From positions 29,741,879 through 29,805,878 of the forward strand of contig NC_065571.1 in assembly GCF_937616625.2 (NCBI RefSeq): a DNA stretch of 64,000 bases, read 5' to 3'. Positions 36,301-45,475 of the stretch are shown here, piece by piece. This stretch comes from Mercurialis annua. Its lineage: Eukaryota > Streptophyta > Magnoliopsida > Malpighiales > Euphorbiaceae. A program made the position numbers and the translations under genes. The notes beneath the pieces were generated by a model, which worked only from the letters and a program-made list of their open reading frames with translations, was not told where the DNA came from and did no database searches. How positions within the stretch are numbered: position 1 is the first letter of the stretch; each line of letters begins with the position of its first letter.

Positions 36301-37590
36301 ACGAATTTTAAACCCAAAATCATTATGATTTGTAGAAACCATCAACCACGTAAGCATGCCATTAAACACAAAAGACTCAAGCATACTTAAAAGACAAAAT
36401 CAGGACATGCCACAACAAACTTGAATTTTCGTAACTAAATAATTTTGTAATATATAATCTTTCAAGAATATGTTTCAAAATTTATTTTGAAATTTAAAGA
36501 CAAATACGAAAACTTCCAAGTTTTGTTGAGCCCCACGGTTAAACAAAATCACAATTTGTAAAAGTCTCTTCTTATTAATAAATTGTTTTAAAACAGATAC
36601 CCAAGTATCTCAAACCATAAAATCATCGAGCTAGCCGAGTCATTACAACTACCAAGCTTAACTCCTAAGTTTGGGTAACCCAAGTCGAACCCAAAATAAC
36701 CGTTTATAAAACGTATTCAGAATATTTGTAAATCCGGAAAAACATTTTAATAAAATTTCCATCCTTTCAAATTTTGGGAGCTCAACTTAACCCAACTGCT
36801 AAACAATAATTTAAAAACTCAAGTGAGAAATCTTTAATCTGAGGCAACCATTCTGTAAATCCCAAAAATTTAAAATGCTAACATACAACAACATGGTCAA
36901 ATCACTTCAACGTTAAATTCTCAAATAATTGACTCATCTCTTAAAGATATCTTTTTGAAATCTTTGTTTGTTAACATCGAACCAAACATAATATGTCAAA
37001 ATACAAGAATTTCTTTTTGCTTGTAACTTAACCAAAAATCAGCATTTTCAAGAATTAAAAATCAAACCTCTTTTCTGATTCTGTGTCAAAATACAATTTA
37101 AACAAAACCACTTTTCTTAATGAAAACCCTTAAAGAAACATGTGGTCAAACAATATATGACCACAAAGCATGTATTAAAGTTTAACCCAAAATTTCTTTA
37201 CTAGCAAAAAGGCTAACGCCCAAATGTATCCTCATTGGAACCAGCGTGTATATCACCCAACAATTACGTCCAAAGCCAAAATATACTATCATATAATCCA
37301 TCGTTATCAAATCATTAGTGGCATAAAGCCAAAGTTTATCAATCAACTTCATATCCAAGTATGAATCTTAGAAACATTTACCAACCTAAGATTTTCCGAG
37401 AAATCGAAAGCAATTATAATCACCCAAGTGAAATAACCTCAACATGATAAAACACAGCAAGCAACATCCAAGTGAAATTAATTGTCAATCATAGCATCAA
37501 CAACAAATAAAGACTGACAGACATCACCTATAGGATGTAGGCTGAAATTTTGAAAACAAACGATGACGTTTTAAAAGACAAGACACGAAT
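33373..37590 (-). mobile_element. Element C interior, non-coding (LARD-like)
   Basis: On the minus strand the right end (about 37,250-37,590, continuing at 60,383-60,451) matches the leader that follows the primer site in A and B: AGGAACTACTGCGG, AAAACGTCATC, TTTCACTTGGGTGA. The left end (33,373-33,410) has the AATTCGAGGACGAATT block and a purine tract. Between them, about 3.8 kb is AT-rich and has no gag, protease, RT, RNase H or integrase on either strand. A diverged piece resembling the mid-LTR lies at about 36,500-36,800. This is the layout of a large retrotransposon derivative that relies on proteins from other elements. Its primer site and 5' LTR would lie beyond element D, outside the window. 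Confidence 0.75.
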
Positions 37591-40418
37591 TGTAATATCC
37601 CGTAAAATTTTAATTTATTTTGCGATTAATTCCGGTAGTTTTCTAGTCGTTTTCTGTTTTGCGGTTCGATTCGTGACTAGTTGGAATTTAAGGATACTCG
37701 GTTCGGGTTGTGGTTGGTAGAACCACAAGAAAGAAAAAAAAAGGAAGGTCTCGTAGGAGACCAACAGGTCTCGTACGAGAACCTCATTTAGTTAGCCTGG
37801 TCTCGTACGAGACCAGGCATTCTCGAACGAGAACCATGCCAATTTGGCCGGTCTCGTTCGAGAATTATTTCACCGAGGGAGGGGGCAGTTTTGTCTTTCG
37901 TTTTTAACCTAATCGACCTACTTAAATACCAAAATTTCAACCCTAATTTATTCTCCATTCTACAAAGAAACCATAGCCATCATTCCTTTCCATTTTCGCT
38001 GGGAATTCGCTGATCAAAATCCCTCTCAAAATTCAAGGAAAATTATCGGTAAGTTTGTTTTGAAATTTCAGTTTTGGCTTTGAACGGCATTCCGTATTTT
38101 TGATCGTTATTAATCGTTTCTAGATCGAAATCAAAACCGTTTGCTTCCAGAGATTCTAGACTCGCGTATCTACGTTTTCCTATCTCGTTTTCACAAAATG
38201 GTACGTAATCGACCTCATTTTAATCGTCGTACGGTTTATCGTTTTGAGTTTGTTTTTCACTGTTCTTGGTTGTATATGTTTATGTCGTTGCTTTTCCTTT
38301 GTTTAATGCTATGGTATGAATGATTTATTGAGGGAATAGTTTGTTGTTAGGTTGTAAATAGCTGTTTAGATTGATTTGGTACGATAATTGCTTTCGATGA
38401 TCGTCATCCTCCTCCATCTTGTTTATTTCGTTTTCTTGATTTCGGGTGTTCATGATTTGACTGCCATCTCTGTTGATTTCATTGATATCATTAGCATTAG
38501 GTATCATTTGGTTAAGTTTTGGTGTTGAATCATTAAGGATAAATGGAGTTATGGTTGAGAGTAATGGTGGCGGGGATGATTCTTTTTGAATGAAGAAGAA
38601 GATGGCTTATTAGCCACTTGGATCATTAAATTGTTTTGTTTGAATTAATTAGATCCTTTAAGTTATTTCCATTTTGTTTCGATAATAACTTTGATTTTAA
38701 ATAGACAATTTGTATACGTTAAATTTTTATAACTTAAATTAATATAATTACTTGGGTAATTATATGTAATTTTAATTATAATGTCAATTTGGCTAAATTG
38801 CAGTTTAGCCCCTAAAGTTTCTAAAAGACTTATTCAAGTTAAGTATTATCTATTGGATAACTTTTGGATTTTTCATTAAATTATAAATTAGTAAATTGAG
38901 ATCGAATAATTAATTTGATTTCGAATATCAAATTGGCTAAAGTGCAGTTTAGTCCCTAATTGGCTAAAGTACAGTTTAGTCCCTAATTGGCTAAAATACA
39001 GTTTAGCCCCTAAACTTTTATAAACTTAAAATGGTTAGAATTTTGGGTCTAACTTGGGTTACTTGGAATTGAAGTTATTGAGTTCTGCTTTTAAAATGGA
39101 TTACTATGTTATTGAATTATTTTATAAATATAAACTCGGGTTTATATTTGATAAACGTTTTGAGTCGGGTTAGAGTTGGGTCACCCGACAAGTGAGATTA
39201 GCTTGGTAGTTATTGGTAACTCGGCTAATCCACTATTTGGAAACTAATTATTATTTAATGATTATTAAATAATATTTGTAAATCGGATTTTAAGCGAGAA
39301 CTCAATAGACTTGTAATAATTGTGCATTGTTACCTTTTGGGCATTTTTGTGTTGTTTTGGATTATTTAATTCCGACGTGCTACTTGTGCTAGTTCTATGT
39401 GGTGTCTAGTACTCTCTAGAGTTAGGGTCTGTTTTTAATAATTATTTTATTTATCTAGACCCGTCTACTGTTCGTGCTTCAGAGGCAAACCAGGATTAGT
39501 TGCTTGCCAGTTATCACGTGGATTAGCAAGCAGTGAGTTTGTACTTACTATTTACCGCTTTATTAAGTAAATTGTTATTTTAATATTAAATATATATACT
39601 GTATGTATATTGCGAACTGTTTTATATTATGACTCTTAGTTGGAACAAGCTACATAATGGGCATCATTAGGACTGCGTGCGCACCGGTAATGATCTGGTA
39701 ACTCGGTGTGAGCGTAGCTCTCGGGACCAAATTGAGTAACTCGGTGTAGCACAGCTCTCGGGACTCTGGATATGGTAAAAGTGTGGTCAGTGGTAACTCG
39801 GTGTAGCTTAGCTCTCGGCACCAGGTCTATAGGATTATGTTATTTATTAAGAATTGTGGATTAGGGTTCCAACTATTATTCATAATATCGTTATTAAATG
39901 TTTTAAACGGTTTTAAAGGTTTTCCACTGAATAAATGTAGATAGTGGTATAAACTCATCTCAGTATATCTGACCACGTTGTTTTCCCATTTTTTCCCAGG
40001 GTTATGATCTGAGAGAGTCTGGTGATCTCCGCATTTACTTTCCTCGGAGGTTCCATTTATTTTAGTAGAACTATCAAACTATTTTATTCTTAGACCGCAG
40101 TAGTTGACTAGACGTCATTATTTTATTCTAGTTGTTGTCGGATTGGTCCGACTGGATTATTATTGCTTTGGCATGTTATATAATTATTCAGTACTATTTA
40201 TGTTACGCCTATTTATAACTCAGTATTGGAAAGCATGTTATATTTAAATGTTGCATAATATAACTGCTAGAATTAGGCTGAAGTCTCGGTTGCCCTTGAG
40301 CATTGGTTTCTGCAGGCTTAATTGAATTGTATGTTATAAGGAAGGCTAGCTACGGGTGTTGGTACTACATTACCCATGCCCTAGCGCCGGTCATGATTCA
40401 TGAAAATGGGTCGTGAAA
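37591..40418 (+). repeat. Element B 5' LTR
   Basis: The LTR is 2,828 bp, TG to a terminus GTGAAA where the family has GTGACA (one C-to-A change at 40,417). It contains a U3 palindrome cluster (about 37,745-37,870, including CTGGTCTCGTACGAGACCAG at 37,797-37,816), a TATA-like CTTAAATACC near 37,920, and a possible 5' splice site GTAAGT at 38,049-38,054. Three short TTGGCTAAAGTACAG-type repeats lie at 38,932-39,022, and three copies of a TAACTCGGTGT motif at about 39,697-39,822. The inverted repeat around TGGTTCAACCA seen in other copies is partly deleted near 37,705-37,727. Confidence 0.92.
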
Positions 40419-40758
40419 AACTTGGTATCAGAGCTTTGGTTTCAAACCAAGGCCATTTGCTTGCTATGTGTTTACTCTGTTAAGTATGGTTGTGTCTTAG
40501 GAACTACTGCGGATATAGGTTTCTGTCATGTCTTTAAAAACGTCATCTTTTGATTTTAAAACATTCTGCCTACACTAATAGGATTGCGTCAAGTCGGTCA
40601 TTATGTGTTGATTTAATGCTTTTGATAGTTGCTGTTATTTCACTTGGGTGAATATTTTAATGCTGTTGATTTCTCGGGAAATCCTAATTGTTACTTGTTT
40701 TGTTTCATACTTGGATATGAATTATGTGTTATTTAAATTGTTTTTGTTCAATCCTTAG
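38049..40758 (+). other. Element B putative leader intron
   Basis: GTAAGT at 38,049 in the LTR and a T-rich tract ending TTAG at 40,758, 3 nt before the gag ATG at 40,762, would define an intron of 2,710 nt. Removing it would delete the rest of the LTR, the primer site and the ATG-rich leader from the gag mRNA. The same pair of sites occurs in elements A and D. This is inferred from sequence, with no transcript seen. Confidence 0.4.
40423..40434 (+). promoter_or_regulatory. Element B primer-binding site
   Basis: TGGTATCAGAGC, complementary to the 3' end of plant initiator methionine tRNA, lies 4 nt after the 5' LTR. It would prime minus-strand DNA synthesis. Confidence 0.92.
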
Positions 40759-40761
40759 GAT

Positions 40762-42253
40762 ATGGACAACGTTGTTCGTACTCGTGCTCGTGCTGCGGTA
40801 GAGCAAGAAGCTGAGGCTGATGATGCGATTTCCATGGAAGTCGATCAGAACGTACCACCAGTTCAGGAAAATGCTGGACGTGGTAGAGGTAGAGGTGCTG
40901 ACAGAGGTAGAGGCAGAGGAGCTGGTGCTGGTAGAGGTGGAGCTAGAGGACGTGGTGCAGCAGGTGTTCAGGCACCGAATGTGCATCAGGCACCGGAGGT
41001 GCAACAGGCACCGAACATGTAGGCGTTCGACTTCACTACCTTCTTGGCTGGCATTGTCGAGATGCAGAACAACCAGGCTCTTCTGTAGAATCAGTGTACT
41101 GTATTGGGTCAGTTAGCGCAGCAACAACAACCTCAGGCTGGTGCTATAGCTGGTATGGGTGGACTTGCTGGTGTCGATCATATTCCGATAGACAGAGAGG
41201 TGGTGATGACCTACACGAAGTTGACTCCGACTTCTTTTGATGGCATTAGGGATGCTCTTGATTTCTTGGAAGAGTTTGAGTACCACGGTCAGAGGATTCA
41301 GGCTAGTGATCGTCAATCAGTGATGCTTGTGGAGATGTCGCTGAAGTGTCCAACTAAGGACTTGTTTCGCGATAACATCAGGCCAGAGATTGCTACATTG
41401 ACTTGGGCTGAGTTTGTGAACAGGTTCAGAGGTTACTATCTACCCTTCTCTGTTACTGAGAATTTCAGAGAAAAGATGCTAAATTTGAAGAAAGGGGATA
41501 GATCAGTGACAAACTACACTATAGAGTTTGTCCGTTTGGGGCGGTTTGCTACAGATCTGCAGGGTGATCGAGGGCGCGTGAACGACCGCTATGTTAGGGG
41601 TTTAGGCTCGAAATTTTTTCCTTTGCTGATAGGGACAGACATGGAGTTCGCTCGAGTAGTGGATAGTTCTCATCGGATGGAGAATTCATTGATTCAGTTT
41701 GGGACGATCTCTGACCCATTCCAGAATCAGAAGAGAAAGAGTGATCTTCCTAGTGGGGGGCAACAGGCCCCAGCGCAGCATGGTAGTGGAAACTACTACA
41801 GTGGATCTTCTCAGGCCAACAGGGGGAGTCGTCGGACGCACAACAAAGGGAGACACAGTGCTAGGAGTGCTCCGTACAGTTCTAGTAGCAGTGGGAGTAA
41901 CTGTGGTTCAGGACGCGGGAACAGTGGTGGATCGAACGTTCCGTTCTGCCATAATTCCAGACGCAGGCACTATGGTCAGTGCCAGTTAGCTCCTGGAGGT
42001 TGTTTTTCTTGTGGCCAGCCGGGTCAATTCTCCAGGGAGTGTCCAATATCTGGGCATCAGATGTCTAACTCCAGTGTGGCGCAGTCGTCTTACCAGCAGC
42101 AGAGACCTGCGTTTACATAGTCTGTAGGGTACTCTCAACCTGTAGCATCTTTTGGTGGCTAGCGGGGCCGTGGTAACGGTGGCAGAGTTTCCAACAGTTA
42201 TGCTACTGGGCAGAGTTCTCAGAAACAGCCGCAGGGTCAGGCCAGAGTGTTCG
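40762..42253 (+). pseudogene. Element B gag, nonsense-broken and split by element A
   Basis: Capsid protein gene of element B, starting MDNVVRTRARA at 40,762 with an Arg-Gly-rich segment, then the retrotransposon gag core (about 41,200-41,700) and a C-terminal zinc-finger region. It is one frame throughout but has TAG stops at 41,020, 41,086, 42,118 and 42,160, each at a position where element A has CAG or CAA. Both zinc-binding motifs are damaged: the first has Ser for Cys (CHNS) and the CCHC knuckle has Gln for His (CGQPGQFSREC). A conserved Trp of KDWYRDN is Leu. The frame is then cut at 42,253 by element A and resumes at 53,449. The protein cannot be made intact. Confidence 0.92.
42249..42253. 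repeat. Target-site duplication of element A (left copy)
   Basis: GTTCG here and again at 53,444-53,448 flank element A exactly. Removing A and one copy restores the reading frame of element B (RVF-ALTPQD), confirming the insertion boundaries. Confidence 0.95.
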
Positions 42254-42407
42254 TGTAATATCCCGTAAAATTTTAAATTTATTTTGTTATTTTTCCGACG
42301 TGGTTCCGGATGTGTTTTGAGGGGTATTTGAGGTTTCGTAAAATTTTGTGGTTCGATTCGTCTTCGGTTCGGTTTTAAAAAAAATTTAATAAACTTCTCC
42401 CTTGGGT

Positions 42408-42597
42408 CTTGGTTCAACCAAATGGTTGAACCAAGGAATTAACCAGGTCTCGTAAGAGACCTGATGATTTCCCGTACAGTCCCGTTCGGGACTGTGCCTG
42501 TCCCGTACGGGACTGTGCAAATTTTGCACTGGTCTCGTACGAGACCAGGCTGTCCCGAACGAGAACTCAGCATTTTTGCTGAGTCTCGTTCGAGACT
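42408..42597. promoter_or_regulatory. Palindrome cluster in element A U3
   Basis: Seven dyads lie in 190 bp. A 13-bp perfect inverted repeat with AA spacer starts CTTGGTTCAACCA at 42,408-42,435. Next are AGGTCTC(GTAA)GAGACCT at 42,445-42,462, ACAGTCCCGTTCGGGACTGT at 42,476-42,495, GTCCCGTACGGGAC at 42,500-42,513 and CTGGTCTCGTACGAGACCAG at 42,529-42,548. The last two are CTCAGCATTTTTGCTGAG at 42,566-42,583 and AGTCTCGTTCGAGACT at 42,582-42,597. The cluster lies upstream of the transcribed region and repeats in the 3' LTR (50,717-50,906). Related clusters occur in the LTRs of B, C and the 26-kb fragment. Dimeric factor sites or hairpins are possible roles. Confidence 0.85.
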
Positions 42598-44424
42598 GGT
42601 AACGGCAGTTAGGAGGCTTAATTTCTGCCGTTACCATTCCGATTTCTTTCCCTTCTTAGCTGATTTGATTCCTTATTTTCCTTCTCTACATATTCAGCTA
42701 GCCCTAGCCACCATCCTTCTCTTTTCTCTTCATGTTTTTCACCTCCAAAATCTGCTCCAACTCAGCCCCGTGGTAAGTGTTCTTAACCATTTCCATTTCA
42801 GAATTTTAGCTTTGAACATACTTCGGTTTTCTGATCCGTGTGTGTTCGTTTCTAGATCGAAACTGAAACCGTTTGATCTCAGGCGTTCTAGACTCGTTTA
42901 CCTTCGATTCAATTCGTTCGCTTCGCTTAACGGTACGCCGTTGATCTCGTTCTTTTGCCGTTCGGTTTATCGCTTTGGTTTTGTTAAAATTCTGTTCTTG
43001 ATTGTTGGTTGCTGCTGTTGTGTTTCCTTCACGCATTAGGCTTAGGTTTTGTTTCTTCTTCATGGTTTGGCATCTTTGTTAATGGGTTAATCAGATTTTG
43101 GTTGAATTATGTCATGCCATGATCTTGAGTTTTGCCGAATGGTTCTTGTTAGTTCTTGTGATTTGGTTGTGTTTAATTGTTGAGATATAGAATGAAGGTG
43201 GTATGATTGGATTGGGAATGTTGGATTCGTATTCAGTGTTTAAGTTGTTAGTTATATAGTGAATGAGATTTAGTTCGGTTTTGATTCTTTCAAATGAGAA
43301 ATGGCGGCAGGAACATGGCTCTGTTCTTTTTCTCTTATTTGAAGATGATGGTATAAATGCCATGTTAAGTCACCATCTTATTTGGCTTGATATTATTAAG
43401 TCCTTTAGGTTTATTTTATTTGATAATAACTTAAATTTCATTATAATTTACAATTGATTTATTGTAAACGATATTTTATAAAATTAAGTTAATATAATTA
43501 CTCGGGTAATTATATTTGTTTTCAAATGTCGTTTTGACAAAAGTTGGTTAAATTACAATTTAGCCCCTAAACTTATTTTATAACTAAATTAAGTGGATTT
43601 TTGGTTAATAACTTTATTGTTGGTTTTAATTACAAAGAAAAACAATAAATTGATTTCGGATATCAAATTGGCAAAAGTACAATTTAGTCCTTATTTGGCA
43701 AAAGTACGATTTAGTCCCTAAACTTTTATTAACTTAAAATGATTAAGTTTTTGATTGTAACTTGGGTTACTTAGAATTGAAGTTATTGAGTTCCGCTTTT
43801 AAAATGGTTTATTATTCTATGGAATTATTTTATAAATATAAACTCGGGTTTATATTTGATAAACGTTTTGAATCGGGTTAGACTTGGGTCACCCGACAAG
43901 TGAGCTTGGCTTGGTAGTTTGTGATAACTCGGCTAACCCACTATTTGGAAATTATTTATTATTTAAAGTTATTAAATAATATTTATAAATTGGATTTAAG
44001 CGGGAACTCAATAGACTTATATTAATTGGGCTTTATTATCCTTTGGGTGTATTTGTGTTACTTTGGATTGTTTAATTACTACGTGTTATTGTGCTAGTTT
44101 TATGTGGTGTCTAGTACTCTCTAGAGTTAGGGTCTGATTTTAATAATTATTTTATTTGTCTAGACTCGTCTACTGTTCGTGCTTCAGAGGCGAACCAGAG
44201 TTAGTTGCTTGCCGGTATTTCACGCGGATTAGCAAGCAGTGAGTTTGTATTTACTATTTACCGCTTTATTAAGTAAATTGTTATTTTAATATTAAATATA
44301 TATACTGTACGTATATTTCGAACTGTTTTTATATTATGGCTCTTAGTTGGAACGTGCTACCTAATGGGCATCATTAGGACTGCGTGCGCACCGGTATTGA
44401 TCTGGGTAAGGTATTTATGGAAAT

Positions 44425-44550
44425 GTGGTAACTCGGTGTGAGCATAGCTCTCGGGACCAGGTAGAGTAACTCGGTGTAGCTCAGCTCTCGGGACTCTGGT
44501 ATAAGTGTGGTCAGTGGTAACTCGGTGTAGCTCAGCTCTCGGGACCAGAC
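44425..44550 (+). repeat. Three short tandem repeats in element A LTR
   Basis: GGTAACTCGGTGTGAGCATA, GAGTAACTCGGTGTAGCTCA and GGTAACTCGGTGTAGCTCAG are each followed by GCTCTCGGGAC. Equivalent triplets occur in the LTRs at about 25,230-25,360, 39,697-39,822, 52,734-52,859 and 59,661-59,786. Their function is unknown. Confidence 0.85.
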
Positions 44551-45138
44551 CTATTGGATTATGATTATTATTTAGAATTGTGGATTAGGGTTCCAACTAT
44601 TATCTATAATATCGTTATTAAATGTTTTAAACGTTTTAAAGGTTTTCCACTTAATAAATGTAAATAGTGGTATGAACTCATCTCAGTATATCTGACCCCG
44701 TTGTTTTCCCAATTTTCCCAGGGTTATGATCTGAGAGTGTCGGGTGATCTCCGCATTTACTTTTCCTCGGAGGTTCCATTATTTTGATGTACTGTCAAAC
44801 TATTTTATTCTTAGACCGCAGTAGTTGACTAGACGTCTTTACTATTATTACAGTTGTTTGTCGGATTGGTTCGACTGGTTATATTGCTTTGGCATGTTAT
44901 ATTATTATATTGGTTTATGATAAATCTATTTTAGACTTAGAATTGAATATGTATGTTATATTAATTGTTGATTATTATAACTGCTAGTTTAGGCTGAAGT
45001 CTCGGTTGCCCCCGAGCATTGGTTTTCTGCAGGTTTATGTGTTTATGCTTTATATGGGAGGCTAGCTACGGGTTTCGGTACTACATTACCCATACCCTAG
45101 CGCCGGTCGCGATTCATGAAAATGGGTCGTGACAAACT

Positions 45139-45150
45139 TGGTATCAGAGC
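45139..45150 (+). promoter_or_regulatory. Element A primer-binding site
   Basis: TGGTATCAGAGC, matching the initiator methionine tRNA 3' end, lies 4 nt after the LTR end at 45,134. Confidence 0.95.
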
Positions 45151-45475
45151 TTTGGTTTCAAACCAAGGCCAATTGCTTGCTATGTGTTTACTCTGTTAAG
45201 TATGGTTGTGTCTTAGGAACTACTGCGGATATAGGATTCTGTCATGTCTTTAAAAACGTCATCTTTTGAATTTAAAACTTTCTGCCTACACCAATAGGAT
45301 TGCGTCGAGTCAGTCATTGTATGTTGATTTGATGTTGTTAAATGTTAATTTTATTTCACTTGGGTGGACATTTTATTGCTGTTGATTTCTTGGGAAATCC
45401 TATATGTTGCTTGTTTTGTTCATACTTGGGTATGAAATATCTGTTATTTAAGTTGTTGTTGTTCAATCTTAGGAT

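Larger units (their letters stand above)
42254..45134 (+). repeat. Element A 5' LTR
   Basis: The LTR is 2,881 bp, TGTAATATCCCG to GTCGTGACA. Its U3 has seven inverted repeats within 42,408-42,597. A possible 5' splice site GTAAGT lies at 42,773-42,778. Three TAACTCGGTGT/CTCTCGGGAC repeats lie at 44,425-44,550. Open frames in the LTR (for example 42,464-43,039) recur identically in the other LTR and show no protein family; they are treated as non-coding. Confidence 0.96.
42773..45472 (+). other. Element A putative leader intron
   Basis: A consensus 5' splice site (GTG then GTAAGT at 42,773) lies in the LTR, and a T-rich stretch ending CTTAG at 45,472 lies 3 nt before the gag ATG at 45,476. 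The 2,700-nt interval holds many upstream ATGs, the U5 region and the primer site. Splicing would give a short leader for Gag-Pol translation while unspliced RNA serves as genome. The 5' site is kept in every LTR family in the window. No transcript evidence is available here. Confidence 0.42.

Noticed and set aside
33373..37590. Hidden gag-pol or host gene in the interior of element C
   Set aside because: Both strands were read; only short AT-rich frames with no family motifs are present.
42464..43039. A 191-codon open frame, identical at 50,773-51,348
   Set aside because: It lies wholly inside the two near-identical LTRs of element A, which explains the duplicate; the peptide resembles no protein.
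45139..45150. tRNA-like sequence TGGTATCAGAGC (also at 40,423 and 62,625)
   Set aside because: Only 12 nt, at fixed distance after an LTR; it is the primer-binding site and not a tRNA gene.
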